A stretch of 64,000 nt of DNA from Oncomelania hupensis (GCA_036898135.1 CM072515.1:69679567-69743566), one strand, 5' to 3'. Positions 10,793 to 21,858 are shown, counted from the first letter of the stretch. Notes: a model not told the origin generated them from the letters alone. Program-made: numbers and translations.

Positions 10793-11075
10793 CAAGGGCG
10801 GACGAGGGGGGGGGGTTTCCGGGGTTTCCGGAACCCCCCCCCCAGCCCAAAAAAAAAAAAAAAAAGAAGAAGAAGAAGAAGAGAGAGAAAGAGAGAGAGA
10901 GAAAACTTTAAAGGAAACAGATCAATCACTTGGAAACGGTAAACTCCATATCCCATATATGTATATGTATGTCTGTAGATATATATATATATATATATAA
11001 ATAAAAAATTAAAATAAAAAAAATAAAAATAAACATAAAATAAATAAATAAATTAATTATATATATAATTATATC
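10793..11075. repeat. low-complexity block (G-run, A-run, GAA/GA, AT-rich)
   Basis: GGGCGGAC followed by a G run, TTTCCGGGG repeats, a C run, 18 A, GAA/GA repeats, then AT-rich sequence with a TA microsatellite (10978-10998). The first 70 bp resemble a short element with GGAAACCCCCC-type palindrome; a related motif (TTTTGGAAACCC and GATCCGCCCCTG) occurs at 13420-13465. It may be a small non-autonomous insertion, not provable here. Confidence 0.5.
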
Positions 11076-11489
11076 CAAATCCCATAACTCGGAGGTCACA
11101 GATGATTGTTTAACCAACGTACTCCATCTTTCCCTGTCCTCAGCAACCCTGATTGTTTCGTTCAGTGTCAAACCAGTCCAGTCTCGAATGTTGTCATCCC
11201 ACCTTTTTTTCGGTCTCCCTCTTCTTCTACCTCCTTGCACTGTCCCTTGCAGGATGGTCTTTGCAAGACCTGATGATCTGGTGACGTGGCCATACCCTCG
11301 GAGTCTCCGTTTTTTCACCACTGTGAGCAGGTCATCGTGTTGTCCAATGGCTTGTGTGATGGTCTGTCGGACTTCGTCGTTGGTGATGTGCTGAGTATAG
11401 GAAATGCCCAGAAGTCTTCTATAGCACCTCATCTCCATGCTTTGTATTCTTCGTTGGAGATCTTCTGTGAGGGTCCATGTTTTGCAAGC

Positions 11490-11561
<72 letters not shown>

Positions 11562-13440
11562 AGGATGCTATATACGCGCCTTTCCCCAAATCAATCAGGA
11601 AGATGGAGAGGACAAGGGAGCGCAGCAGCCTTACCTTGGAATGTAGACTGATGGTCCTGTCTTTCCAAATTGGCTTCAACCTCGCCAGGGCAGCAGTTGT
11701 TTGTGCTATCCTGGAGAGGACTTCCTGTCGGGACCCATTGCCTGATACAATGGCTCCTAAATATTTGAAGCTATGCACTGTGTTGAGGGATTGGCCTTGG
11801 ACTTTGATGTCCGTGTTGATGCCATGGGTGTTGTTGGTCATCATTTTGGTCTTCTCTGCACTTATTTCCATTCAATAGGCTCTGAAGGTGGTGTCAAGCC
11901 TCTGTACCAGCCGTTCAAGTTCTTGTTCTTCTCCAGCCAATCCATCAATGCCATCCGCAAAACGAAGGTTGGAGATTGCTCTTCCCCCTATGCTGACTGT
12001 GCCTTCGTGGTCTGCAAGGGCATCTGACATGATGCGCTCTAGGAAGATGTTGAAGAGTGTTGGAGAGAGTAGGCATCCCTGACGCACACATATTGTTGTT
12101 CTGAACCAGTTTCCGATGGCGCTGTTGTGGAGGACTGCACTGGTAGCCTTGTCATACAGGATTTTGATGACTTCAACAATTTTAGGGCTGATGTTGTACA
12201 CTCTCATGGTTGCGCGCACACAGAGCTGCATGCCAGACTCGGTCAAACGCCTTTTTGATGTCTACGAACACATGATATAGATGTTGGTGCTGTAGGTATT
12301 TCTCACAGATTATTCTGAGGTTGAAAATCTGTTCAGGGGTACTTCGCCCTGCCCTAAATCCTGCTTGCTCTTCGGCTATGATTTGTTCAGCTTGGGGTTT
12401 CAACCTGTTGAATATTATTTTCAGGTTCCTGAAGGTTACCTTTTTTGGGAAGAGTGATGACAAGCGACTGGGTCCATGGTGTAGGCCACTCCCCACTCTG
12501 CCACATCTTGTTACAGATAATAGTGAGTGCGTCGATCATCGCTTCTCCTCCTGCTTGTAGCAGTTCCGCGGGTATGTTGTCCATTCCCGCTGACTGCCCC
12601 TTCTTCAGCGATTGCACTGCTGCCTCAACTTCTTCTTGGAGAATTGGGAGGATTTCTTCTTCTTCGCTATTCTCTGGACATGCTAGAACTGATGGGTCTC
12701 CGTTTGGTTTGTGGTTGTAAAGGTCAGTGCAGTACTCTGTCCATCTGTCCAAGACTTCTTGTTATTCTGTAAGGCATAAGCCACTTGCTTTGGATCGTGG
12801 AGACCTTGGGCTGTTTAACACTTGTCTGCGGCTTCACAGTCTGGTAGTCCTTCGTGCTGTTGTTCTTGTTCAGACTGTTCTCTATTTCCTGGCATTGATC
12901 TTCTATCCAGTTCTCCTTTGCTGTGCGCATGCCTTTTTGGATGTCATTGTTGATTTTTCGGTAGGCATCAGCTCCCTGTCAGGTGTTCCTTTTCTTTTTC
13001 ATCTCTTTTCTTTTATCACACAGGTCCAAAAGTTCAGGTGTGATCCACAGCTTCTTCTTTGACCAGTGCTTTCCAAGGATCTACGTGGCGGCATCTGTCA
13101 CAGCTATGTTGAAGGTGGTGGTCATGGTGTTGACATCTACTTCACCAGTTCCCAAAATGAGCAGTGGTGCAAATTTCCCTCCAATTGTGGCCTAAAATAT
13201 TTCTGTCACCTCCGGGTCTTGCAGTTTGTCCAGGTCGAACTTCAGTCTAGTGCACTTTGCTATGTTTACTCTCTTCAAGTGAAGCCGGAAAGACATCATC
13301 ACAAGATTGTGGTCACTTCCGATGTCTGCTCCTGGAAAAGTGCGTGTCCTGCCAATGTTGATGCTTGATCGCGTTTCTTGACCATCATTAACATTTACCA
13401 AGTAAGTCCCTTTAATATAATTTTGGAAACCCTCCCCCAA
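11076..13440 (-). mobile_element. RTE-type LINE copy, nearly full from mid-endonuclease to 3' end
   Basis: On the minus strand: endonuclease C-terminal half (13192-13440, SSINIGRTRTFPGADIGSDH with an intact SDH box), linker (12724-12930), RT N-terminus (12387-12752), palm (11872-12246, 12182-12496) and C-terminal block (10926-11438, MEMRCYRRLLGISYTQ). The catalytic box reads FADG in LRFADGIDGLAGEE, so the second aspartate is lost. Multiple frameshifts separate the pieces, and an (AAT)n-bearing insert interrupts it at 11492-11597. The usual pentamer tail is missing; an AT-rich sequence follows the coding end instead. Confidence 0.85.
11492..11597. repeat. (AAT)n microsatellite plus 37-bp stub inserted in the LINE
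   Basis: The uninterrupted LINE reads GCAAGCATATAGGAAGATGG; here about 105 bp intervene. They are ~22 AAT units followed by CAGGATGCTATATACGCGCC and a short remainder. The same AAT-to-CAGGATGCTATA junction occurs at 41750, so this is probably a SINE-type insertion whose tail is the AAT run. Confidence 0.7.
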
Positions 13441-13660
13441 AAACTAACTGATCCGCCCCTGCAGAGACTGGGTGGGTCCATGGTGTAGGCCACTCCTTAC
13501 TGTGCGCGTGCTAGATCTTGTTACAATTAACGGTGAGCGGAAATAGAGAACAGCCTGATCAAGAACAACAGCATGAAGGCCTACCGGACTGTGAAGCGGC
13601 TGACAAGCGTTAAACAGCCCAAGGTTTCCACGATCCAAAGCAAGTCTGGCGAAACACAAC
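13441..13660. mobile_element. inverted mosaic of RTE fragments
   Basis: Around 13468-13535 the sequence matches RTE in the minus orientation (WTQ-type block, then CCAGATCTTGTTACAG-like). From about 13548 to 13650 it matches the linker region in the plus orientation (TGTGAAGCGGCTGACAAG and CACGATCCAAAGCAAGTCTGG). The two halves face each other, as in 5' inversions made during LINE integration or in a later rearrangement. Confidence 0.6.
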
Positions 13661-14046
13661 TTACGAGCAATTGCTTTTACGGGTTCTGTCATTTACCGGC
13701 TTGGGTTGATGGTATTTTTTGCTGCACAATGTTGGCTAGCTGTGGGTAATAAAGGTACAAAACTACTATACGGCATTTATTCATGTACAAAATAACTATA
13801 CTTGCCAAAGAGTTTGTTTTTAATGGTAATCTGATTTTTTCAATGGGGCAACAGTCACTGTGAAGGTTAAAAGGATCTGTCGATGGGGCAAGGTCAAAGC
13901 GGATCTCTTTAACACAGTTTTTGCCAGTCCTACTCCTAGACTACAAGCAACCTAATGCAGGAAACGGTTCCTAACCAAAACGTGCTATAAGTGACGCATG
14001 TACCGAGACACCAACATGTTTGGGTCTAAACCTTGGACTCAGTTGC
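13661..14046. other. no feature recognised
   Basis: Unique-looking sequence with no supported ORF, RNA gene or repeat. Confidence 0.4.
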
Positions 14047-14745
14047 CAGTATCTCAATGTTAGAGGTACCGAAGGACTAACAGCGTCGCTCTCTCGATAG
14101 ATATATATATACTAGTAAATAATTATAGTGCTGAGAGAGAAGCGCCATCACATCCAGATACAGTATCTCAATGTTAGAGATACCGAGGACTAACAGATAC
14201 CGCATCAATATAATAATAATAATAATATTATTATTATTAAGCCATTGGACAACACGATGACCTGCTCACAGTGGTGAAGAAACGGAAACTCCGATGGTAT
14301 GGCCACGTCGCCAGATCATCAGGCCTTGTAAAGACTATTCTGCAAGGCACAGTGCAAGGAGGTAGAAGAAGAGGGAGACCGAAAAGGAGGTGGGAGGACA
14401 ACATTCGAGAATGGACTGGTTTGACACTGAGCGAAGCCATCAGGGCTGCTGAGGACAGAGAAAGATGTAGTATGCTGGTTAAACGATCATATGTGGTGCC
14501 CCTACGACCTCCGGGTTACGGGACAGGACAGGACAGGACAGGACAGGAACAGATACCGAGGACTAACAGCGTCGCTCTCTCTATATATACTCGTATATAA
14601 TTATAGTGCTGAGAGAGAAGCGCCATCACATCCAGATACAGTATCTCAATGTTAAAGATACCGAAGACTAACAGCGTCGCTCTCTCTATATACACTAGTA
14701 TATAATTATAGTGCTGAGAGAGAAGCGCCACCACATCCACAAGCG
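14047..14745. repeat. ~110-bp tandem repeat, three units, one split by a LINE
   Basis: Units begin CAGTATCTCAATGTTA at 14047, 14161 and 14639 and contain GACTAACAGCGTCGCTCTCT, a TA-rich stretch and GCTGAGAGAGAAGCGCCA. Periods are 114 bp and, after removing the inserted LINE and its duplication, about 105 bp. The middle unit is interrupted at 14197-14550. Confidence 0.85.
14197..14550 (+). mobile_element. RTE-type LINE 3' fragment with 19-bp target-site duplication
   Basis: The insert begins ATACCGCATCAATATAATAA, passes through an (AAT)n/(ATT)n palindrome and then encodes the RTE C-terminus from HDDLLTVVKKRKLRWYGHV to LRPPGYGTG, ending in (GGACA)n at about 14520-14549. The host tandem repeat is duplicated on both sides as AGATACCGAGGACTAACAG (14178-14196 and 14551-14569), a perfect 19-bp duplication of the kind made by target-primed reverse transcription. 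The non-RTE 5' filler with the AT-rich palindrome is unusual. Confidence 0.9.
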
Positions 14746-14786
14746 CCTGTGATCTGGGACTGCTGCAAGCGCGTGGGACAATATTT

Positions 14787-14995
14787 AATTAATCGTTCTT
14801 ATAAAGCGCTTTTCCAGCTCAAGAGCTGCTTGAGGCGCTGGCCGATACAGGATCTAGCTCAAGCCGCCCGAGGCGCCCACTGGGCGCATCTTCTGCCGCG
14901 CAGACAACTGAGCACAATCCTGGGGCGACCGAGGATGGAGAAGAAGAGAGCTAGTGCATGCGGGTGTATTTGTTTAGGCTGCCCTCACCCACCCG
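14787..14995 (+). mobile_element. SINE-like dispersed repeat S, copy 1
   Basis: Sequence around 14800-14880 (AAAGCGCTTTTCCAGCTC, GAGCTGCTTGAGGCGCTGG, CAAGCCGCCCGAGGCGCCCA) matches the reverse complement of 40913-41015 with scattered differences. It is therefore a dispersed repeat. The 3' boundary is uncertain. No protein coding is supported although an 83-codon frame is open across it. Confidence 0.6.
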
Positions 14996-14999
14996 TCTA

Positions 15000-16914
15000 A
15001 GACATGAGCGTCGGGATCTTTAAAGTTCTTGCGATGGAATGCTTGCGTGCGCATACTAGACCCCAGTTTATTCTCTCATCGTGTGGCTGCCTCTCCAGTA
15101 TTCTGTAGTTCCGTGGTTTTAGCCTCCCTGAGTGCAAAAAGTAAAGCACAAGTTTCGCTTTCACATTTCCTTGGCGACCGTGTGCTTTTATTGCAGTCAG
15201 ACTGCTTTACGACTGACGGGTCATGCAGCGCTGTCAATCAGTCCTTTTTTTCCGGCCTGTGCAGACGTACTCGCACTCTATCGTCTTGTCATTTGTCACC
15301 ATTCTGCTCAGGGTCATAGCGTTTGTTATTCTACAATACAACTGGTCAGAAATTATTTTCGTATAATTAAATGTCTAATATAACTTTTCATGAAAAGACA
15401 TTTAAATGAAACCGTCAGTAATTCATAAACTCTACAGCAATGATGGAAATGAAGAGTCAAAAAAAATAAACAGACCGAATGAATCAGCAAATGAAACCGG
15501 CACTGTTTTTCATTGGCTGCCCAAGATAGAGCTGACTGAAGACTAGGCCTACATTTTGCAGGAAGCGGTGACAAATTATTCACATGAAACTGGCATTGTA
15601 TTTTCACTGGTGAAGTTTGGTTGAAAGAACCTGTCATGTATTACAGTCTGGTGTTCATTTGTCTGTGCTTTGTGCATGTGTGGGAGTGGGCGGGTGGGTG
15701 CTTGAGTGGGGGAGAGTGTGTTCGCGCGCGCGTTCTTTTATTATTGTGTGCGTGCTGAATAAATGTGAAGGAAATCTTCTGATTTTGGGGACTATTTTTG
15801 GTCGCGCATTCGCATGACATTATTGGCGCGCTCGTGAATATTGTATGATCTCGATTTGACAATTTTCCATATCCCACGCTAAGATATGCGAATAACGTAT
15901 ACAGCCATTGCCCCAATAGGACGAAGACTATAGATTACTTTCATAACGTACCTTTAAAGTTGTCTTTTTAAAAGGTTCTTATATAGCACTTATTATAATT
16001 GCAGTCGTTAGACAATGATTTGTTTACATAAATAAAGCATTGTTTAGCAACATCCTCTAATTACATTATTTAGCAAATTCTGCTAAATAATTTGTTGTTG
16101 TTGTATCAAATTTTATTCATCAGATTAACATAAGTTGTACTGATAAACTATACCCCTTATAGATAAAAAAAAAATCATTATGTATAACATTTCTAAATAA
16201 TACATTGTTTAACACTATCTGCTAAATAATGAATAATATAGGTAAATAAATCTTTATTTTAGCAACAATGCCTTATTTGCCAATATCATGATTTATTTTA
16301 TGTAAACAATGTATTGTCTTGGTAAATAATAAGTTATTTACGGAGAAAATATATTATTTAGAGAAATCTTACATTGTTTGTAAACAAATTATTATTTAGA
16401 AAATATGCTTCTATATAAAGATTAGTTCGCTGAAAGTGGTAAAAAAAAAAAAAAAAACTACGAAAACAAATCGCAAATAAATATTTTACAAAGGGAATTC
16501 CATAGAGAAAGGGAGATAAACCTTCCCCATCATTCCCTCATTCCGCGGAAGATAGCAACCAATAAGGATTGTATCCAATAGGCTATCAACAAACTCTAGT
16601 TCCTCCTCTTTAGGCCAGAAACCTTTGTCACGTGTGTTCTATATAAACCTTTTGTTGTCTTACTAGTTCACCAACATTGGAGGAGTAAATCCTCTCCCTC
16701 TCCCCCCCCCCCCCCCCGCCTCTTCTCTCTCTTTTCTCTCTTTCTCTCCCATCATCCCACCCGTTCCTAAATATAGGGCAATTGTTCATACGTCCAATGT
16801 CTTCTATTTCTTCTCCTCTCCTTTCCACTCTGCAAGTGTTTCTAAATGAACGCCTTGAAGTCTACCTCCGTAGCACAGAAGACACTATCGGTCACAACCC
16901 AATGACGCGCAGTT
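15000..16914. other. no gene; AT-rich block with repeated TAAATAAT / TTGTTTA words
   Basis: From 15990 to 16430 the sequence is very AT-rich, with many short inverted words such as TTATTTAGCAAA/TGCTAAATAAT (16065-16094), ACATTGTTTA and TAAACAATG. This looks like a decayed palindromic element or matrix-attachment-like DNA. A poly-A run lies at 16441-16457 and a poly-C run at 16704-16718. No coding sequence is supported. Confidence 0.4.
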
Positions 16915-17590
16915 AGTTAGTTATTCATTGCTTACAGGGTCCAGCGGACTGCAAAGAGCCGAATCAGGACCACAAAATCAAGACCCCAACTTCGCTAACA
17001 GAGGACTCACCCCTGATCCGCATAAAAGATCTGCCGAAACAACCCTAGTGGTAACACTGAAGGCACTCCACCAGCCGGTCACTTTACAATAAAGACATCC
17101 CACGCAAGGGACGCTGAGGCTATACTCTAATTTATCGAACCCCCGTTTTCAGAAACTAAATGGAATACAAACATCATTATAAAATATCAACAAAGCACAT
17201 ACATATAAATTGCCTACATTTCCAAATAGTCACATCATAGGAAGCCCCAGTGACCACCTGGCAGAAAGCGTCCAATATTCCCAAGCTGATCCAACAGACC
17301 TCACACACAAATCAGGAGTTTTGTCCCAGAAGAGTTTCAAGAAAAAGGGTAGGTGACTGGTCTAGCGAAGAAGAAGATAGTATAGTAGATTGATAGAACA
17401 GTGTAGGAATGAGAAAGAACAAAGGAGAAAGATGTGTTTACGTAAGTAGATTACCGTCCCCGGACACTGTAAGCATATAGGGGACTTTGGGAGAAAGATA
17501 GCGACAATGGGCATTTAAAGCACTAAATTTCCACAAAGTGGGGATACTGTTTATACTGAAACCCCCGGCACCCCCACCGAGGGGGAGGGG
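16915..17590 (+). mobile_element. dispersed repeat W, copy 1
   Basis: Begins GTTATTCATTGCTTACAGGG and continues TCCAGCGGACTGCAAAGAGC, CTGATCCGCATAAAAGATCT, CACTTTACAATAAAGACATC, and ends after GATACTGTTTATACTGAAAC with a GC-rich hairpin (CCCCGGCACCCCCACCGAGG). Related long copies lie at 29688-30246, 30890-31460 and 58125-58830, with shorter pieces elsewhere. No conserved ORF is seen, so it is probably non-autonomous. The class is unknown. Confidence 0.7.
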
Positions 17591-18361
17591 GGTTTGGGGG
17601 GGGCGGTGTATGACGCGCAATACCAGTTTGCTACAATATACAAATAACATCTGTCACTACTTCTTATTGTCGGCCATGACGTAACCACAAAATACTATGA
17701 CCATGCAGACATTACATTACATGGTTATTGCATTAGGTCCAGTGGATTCTTCCGAGCCAAATCAGTACCTAAGGATGTTACGAAATGGATGTATAAGGAT
17801 TTTAGAATGCTGTTATTTACTTTGGCTTAGCTCAAAATTGTAGGTTCTCTATCCTAACTCCTTTTCTCATGCATGAATAAAGTAATTTGCAACACAGAAA
17901 AAGGAAGCAATATACCTGTGTAAATGTATGGAAGTATGTTACACGTGCTTTTTTATCATTGGTTGATTCAGCCCCAATGCTTGAATCTTGATAAGTGTAA
18001 CTCGAATTCGTTTATCCACGCAGCCTGTTCACTCATCAACAAGGCAGGAGTCGTCGTTTAAAGTTTTCCAACTTTATTCAGCAAACATCAACAACTGCAT
18101 ACAAGATCGCTTTCCGAAATTCATTTCATAGATCATCGTCAAAGATCATCATAAATCTCACATACAAGCAAACAGCGCGTTACTTATATAGCATCTCTGC
18201 AATCGAGAAAAAGTTCGAACATTCAAGCATGACGCAATAACACCCAATCAACATAAAACTCGTCACCGGAACTATGCACTGTCCTACGTTATTATGTTAG
18301 GAGAATCGCTTAGCTATTACCAGATCTATCTCGAAGCTTCGGTCGATAGTAAACAAATAAT
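17591..18361. other. no gene; short W-related piece at 17700-17775
   Basis: TTACATGGTTATTGCATTAGG followed by TCCAGTGGATTCTTCCGAGC is a fragment of the W-associated sequence also seen at 30885-30945 and 60175-60225. The rest has no recognised feature. Confidence 0.45.
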
Positions 18362-18493
18362 TCTAGAAAATTTTCAACAATATCGACCGACGAAAATTAT
18401 CAACATTATACAAAGATTCTTCTAGCAACAACGCAAAATCAAATCAAAGGTAAATACACTCTGTTATTGTATGCTTTGCAAAACGAAATGATC
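18362..18493 (+). repeat. dispersed repeat U, copy 1
   Basis: Contains CAACAACGCAAAATCAAATC and AAAGGTAAATACACTCTGTT. The reverse complement of 34227-34371 matches over about 130 bp with scattered differences. Function and class are unknown. Confidence 0.6.
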
Positions 18494-18794
18494 GTAAGTA
18501 ACGTTTTATTTGTTATTTATGCTACTTCCATGACATGGTTATATTCTAAAGACTAGAAGCAAAAGTAGACCTGTGCAGGGCCTTGGCAGCTGCAGGTTTA
18601 TCTATATATATAAATTGCTTAGCCGGAAGTCCTTCTTCGCCTCTACTATAAAGTTTGTCCGGTATGGACGCTGATCTGGGCAGGTGCTGGCCACTGCGGA
18701 TCGGCCTGCTGTGTGCTCAAAAGCAGCGAAATCGTTATAGCCGACATTTCCTTACCGAACGTTTAACCGTTTCTGAGATAAATAAATAAACAAA

Positions 18795-20483
18795 ATGTCC
18801 ACAAACTGCAATAGCCTCATTCCGCGCGCTTCCATTAAAAATCAAGCAGGTTTTAGGAAAGGATATTCAACCACTGACCACGTTTTTACTCTTTATTGCT
18901 TAATTGACATTTATTTGCAGCAAAGGAAAAAATTGTTTTGTACGTTTATTGATTATAAAAAAGCATTTGACAATGTACAGCGTAGTATGCTTTGGGAGAA
19001 GCTAATTAAAACTGGTATTACTGGAAGAGTTTTGACAGTGATTAAAGATATGTATGAAAAAGCCAAGTCATGTGTTAGAACCCATGATGGTCTGTCATCT
19101 ACATTTTTTACGTGTAACGCTGGAGTGAGGCAAGGAGAAAATCTGTCACCTGTATTATTTTCTTTGTTTTTGAATGATTTAAGGTCTTTCCTTGCAGAAC
19201 ATATCGACGGGTTATCATTGCCACAGAATTTGGCGAATGGCCTCGGCTTTTCTGATATTGAACAGTATTTTCATTTGTTTTTGTTACTCTATGCTGATGA
19301 TACTGTCATTTTATCAGAGTCTGCTGAAGACATGCAGAAGGCCTTAGATATTTTAGATCTATACTGTACAAAATTTGGATTGTGTTTAAATATTGCAAAA
19401 ACGAAAGTGATGATTTTTTCCCGCGGTAAAGTTAGAAGGTTGCCTGTTTTTAAGTTTAAAAATGTAATTCTTGAAATTGTTTGGGAATATAAATATCTGG
19501 GTACCCTTTTTCAATATAATAACAAATTTCAAAAAAATATAAGATCCATGAGTGTATCAGCTGAACGTGCTATGTTTGCGCTTTTAAAAAAATGTAGAAA
19601 ACTGGATTTGCCCCTTGATATTCAGTTAGATCTTTTTGATAAATGTGTAAAACCGATTTTATTGTATAACTGCGAGGTATGGGCCCATGAAAAAATGATA
19701 ATATGTGATCGATTACAACTAAAATTTTTGAAATTGATTCTTAATGTTAAAACTAGTACGCCGACCTGTATGGTTTTAGGTGAAGTTGGTTGTTTTCCTG
19801 TTTCCTTAGATGCTAAATGCAGGCTACTCTGTTTCTGGTATAAACTTTGTATTGATTGTTGCAATGATTCTGTTAGAATGTCAGTACTTATGTTTCGACT
19901 ATGCTCTTATTTATTTTTTAATTCTGAGTATAAACTATCCTGGCTATGTACTGTTCGCTCTCTGCTAAATGATCTTGGTCTGTCTTTCATTTGGTTAAAC
20001 GGCTGTAAATACTCTTTGAATTGTTTTAAGACCATGGTCAAACAACGCTTGAGAGACCAGTTCTTGCAAACCTGGCATCAGGATGTATTCGCTCATAATG
20101 CTTGTATTACGTATAGAATTTTTAAGAGTACGTTCTGTTTTGAAGATTATTTAGTTTCCTTGTCACCTCTATCGAGAAGAAACTTATTGAAATTTAGGCT
20201 CAGCTGTCACAAACTGCCAATTCAATCACTTAGATATTTGAATATTCAGAGAGAAGATAGAATGTGTACTCTGTGTGATCTGGATGAACTAGGTGATGAA
20301 TTTCATTATCTGTTTAGATGTACAAATTCTGTGTTGGTTATTAACAGACTTTCTTTAATACCTCAATACTTCAGGAATCACCCGAATGCCTATAAGTTAA
20401 ATCAGTTATTGAACTCTAAATCTAAACGCAGATTGTCTGATTTGAGCCGTTTTATAGGGATTATTTTTTCACTTTTCCAGTAG
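18795..20483 (+). CDS. LINE reverse transcriptase, 5'-truncated, in frame with a host-derived ATG
   Basis: A 562-codon open frame. Only codons from about 18 on belong to the LINE; the first ~16 (MSTNCNSLIPRASIKN) are host flank, proved by the empty copy at 22313-22363. RT landmarks: QAGFRKGYSTTDHVFTL near residue 18, motif A TFIDYKKAFDNV, motif B GVRQGENLSPVLFSLF, YADD at 166-169, and a C-terminal Cys/His knuckle CTLC...H...C from C491. The fingers region and any endonuclease are missing, so the protein could not be a complete retrotransposase, but the RT palm is intact with no stops. It belongs to the same broad group as the older LINE at 42-53 kb. Translation from the host ATG is possible but unproven. 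Confidence 0.85.
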   Translation: MSTNCNSLIPRASIKNQAGFRKGYSTTDHVFTLYCLIDIYLQQRKKLFCTFIDYKKAFDNVQRSMLWEKLIKTGITGRVLTVIKDMYEKAKSCVRTHDGLSSTFFTCNAGVRQGENLSPVLFSLFLNDLRSFLAEHIDGLSLPQNLANGLGFSDIEQYFHLFLLLYADDTVILSESAEDMQKALDILDLYCTKFGLCLNIAKTKVMIFSRGKVRRLPVFKFKNVILEIVWEYKYLGTLFQYNNKFQKNIRSMSVSAERAMFALLKKCRKLDLPLDIQLDLFDKCVKPILLYNCEVWAHEKMIICDRLQLKFLKLILNVKTSTPTCMVLGEVGCFPVSLDAKCRLLCFWYKLCIDCCNDSVRMSVLMFRLCSYLFFNSEYKLSWLCTVRSLLNDLGLSFIWLNGCKYSLNCFKTMVKQRLRDQFLQTWHQDVFAHNACITYRIFKSTFCFEDYLVSLSPLSRRNLLKFRLSCHKLPIQSLRYLNIQREDRMCTLCDLDELGDEFHYLFRCTNSVLVINRLSLIPQYFRNHPNAYKLNQLLNSKSKRRLSDLSRFIGIIFSLFQ

Positions 20484-20908
20484 TGACGCACAGTTCTCTT
20501 TTAATTTTATGTCAAACTTCTATTTTCATGTTTGGACGAATATAATCAAAGAGTAGGTTGCTAAATTTAAGCCGCTTTATTGCAGTTTGAGTTATGTCAC
20601 TATTTATATATTGTGCATTCCCTTTTGTCTTATTTTGTGAACCATGCAATGCTGTACATTTTTCTTTCCATGTTGACTCAACATAAAACTTTACACGGAT
20701 GTTTGAAATTTCAGAGGTTTATCTTGTGATACCTATGGAGCAGCTTTTTTTGTGCCGTTCATTGTTTTTTAATGTAATTCCCCATCCCCCCTTTTCCCCT
20801 TTTTTGGCTAAAATGCCCCCTGGGCTATGAGCCTTGTTTGATGATTTAATTATATGTGATTTTGTTAATAAAAGGACAAAGTTCCAAGTTCCAAAAGTTC
20901 CAAAGTTC
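18846..20908 (+). mobile_element. 5'-truncated LINE insertion defined by an empty site
   Basis: Comparison with the right duplication copy fixes both ends. Host sequence is shared to AAAAATCAA (ending 18845) and resumes at CAAATTGAGG (from 20909). Only CAA is common to both borders, so the target duplication is at most 3 bp or is microhomology. The 3' end carries AATAAA (near 20865) and an irregular GTTCCAA/AGTTCCAA tail (20871-20911). The 5' end starts inside the RT, a typical truncated copy. Confidence 0.93.
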
Positions 20909-20965
20909 CAAATTGAGGTTTCAGCATGTTTTCCCATATAGACCAAAAAATTGATGGTTTTTGTA

Positions 20966-21041
20966 GGAAGCCTTGGTAGCTTACTTAGTAAAACATTCGC
21001 CTACCGTGCAGGGCGACCCAAGTTCAAATCTCGCACGGGCC
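20966..21041 (+). other. tRNA-like SINE block, left duplication copy
   Basis: A 76-bp block with a box A-like TAGCTTACTTAGT and a box B-like AGTTCAAATCT, followed directly by a run of ten or more T (a Pol III stop). The acceptor ends do not pair, so it is not a functional tRNA; it reads as a tRNA-derived SINE head. The same block is at 22417-22493. Confidence 0.45.
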
Positions 21042-21103
21042 TTTTTTTTTTTTAACACTACAATATGGATATTTTTCTTTTTAATTTAGGCTTTTTACCT
21101 TTA

Positions 21104-21108
<5 letters not shown>

Positions 21109-21183
<75 letters not shown>

Positions 21184-21245
21184 CAAATTTTCTTTTAAAA
21201 CCTTGGTGTTTTTTATGATTTCTATTTGTATTATTCTATATTCAA

Positions 21246-21315
<70 letters not shown>

Positions 21316-21433
21316 TATAAACTAATAATAATAATTATTATTATTATAATAACAATTATAATATCTTATATCAAATTTTATTTTAAAACCTTGGTGTTTT
21401 TTCTGATTTCTATTTGTATTATTCTATATTCAA

Positions 21434-21513
<80 letters not shown>
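21109..21513. repeat. three (ATT)n arrays separated by a repeated 60-70-bp spacer
   Basis: Arrays at about 21109-21183, 21246-21316 and 21434-21513. The spacer TTTTAAAACCTTGGTGTTTT...TTCAATATTA occurs before the second and third arrays, so array plus spacer is itself duplicated. The right duplication copy repeats the arrangement at 22558-23010. Confidence 0.9.
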
Positions 21514-21514
<1 letters not shown>

Positions 21515-21661
21515 TACCAAGGATCGGGATGGGGTGGTACGTGTAGGTAAAAGGGGGCTACGGGTAGGTTTAAAGGGGCATGGGTAGGCATAACGGGAAT
21601 ACGGGTATATATAAGGGGGTATGGTGATGGTCGATTCCTTTCATCCATACCTGCGAAACGA

Positions 21662-21858
21662 TCAACGGGGAAGTATCAAGGAGGGTACAGGTAGGAACCA
21701 AGGGGGTATGGAAGGTATCAAGGGGGTATGGGGAGGTATCAAGTGGGTTCGGGGAGGTATCAAGGGGGTATGATGAGGCATCATGGGGGGGGACGGGGAG
21801 ATATCAGGGGGGGGGTGGTATGGTGAGGTATCAAGGGGGATATGGGGAGGTATCATCG
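21662..21858. repeat. ~21-bp G-rich minisatellite (left copy)
   Basis: Imperfect copies of GGTATCAAGGGGGTATGGGGA, some with G-run expansions; the counterpart is at 23045-23238. Confidence 0.85.

Noticed and set aside
15617..15817. Small frame MVERTCHVLQSG...
   Set aside because: GT/GC-rich DNA with no support on either strand.
16000..16430. MITE with defined inverted ends
   Set aside because: Many short inverted AT-rich words but no outer inverted pair or target duplication could be fixed.
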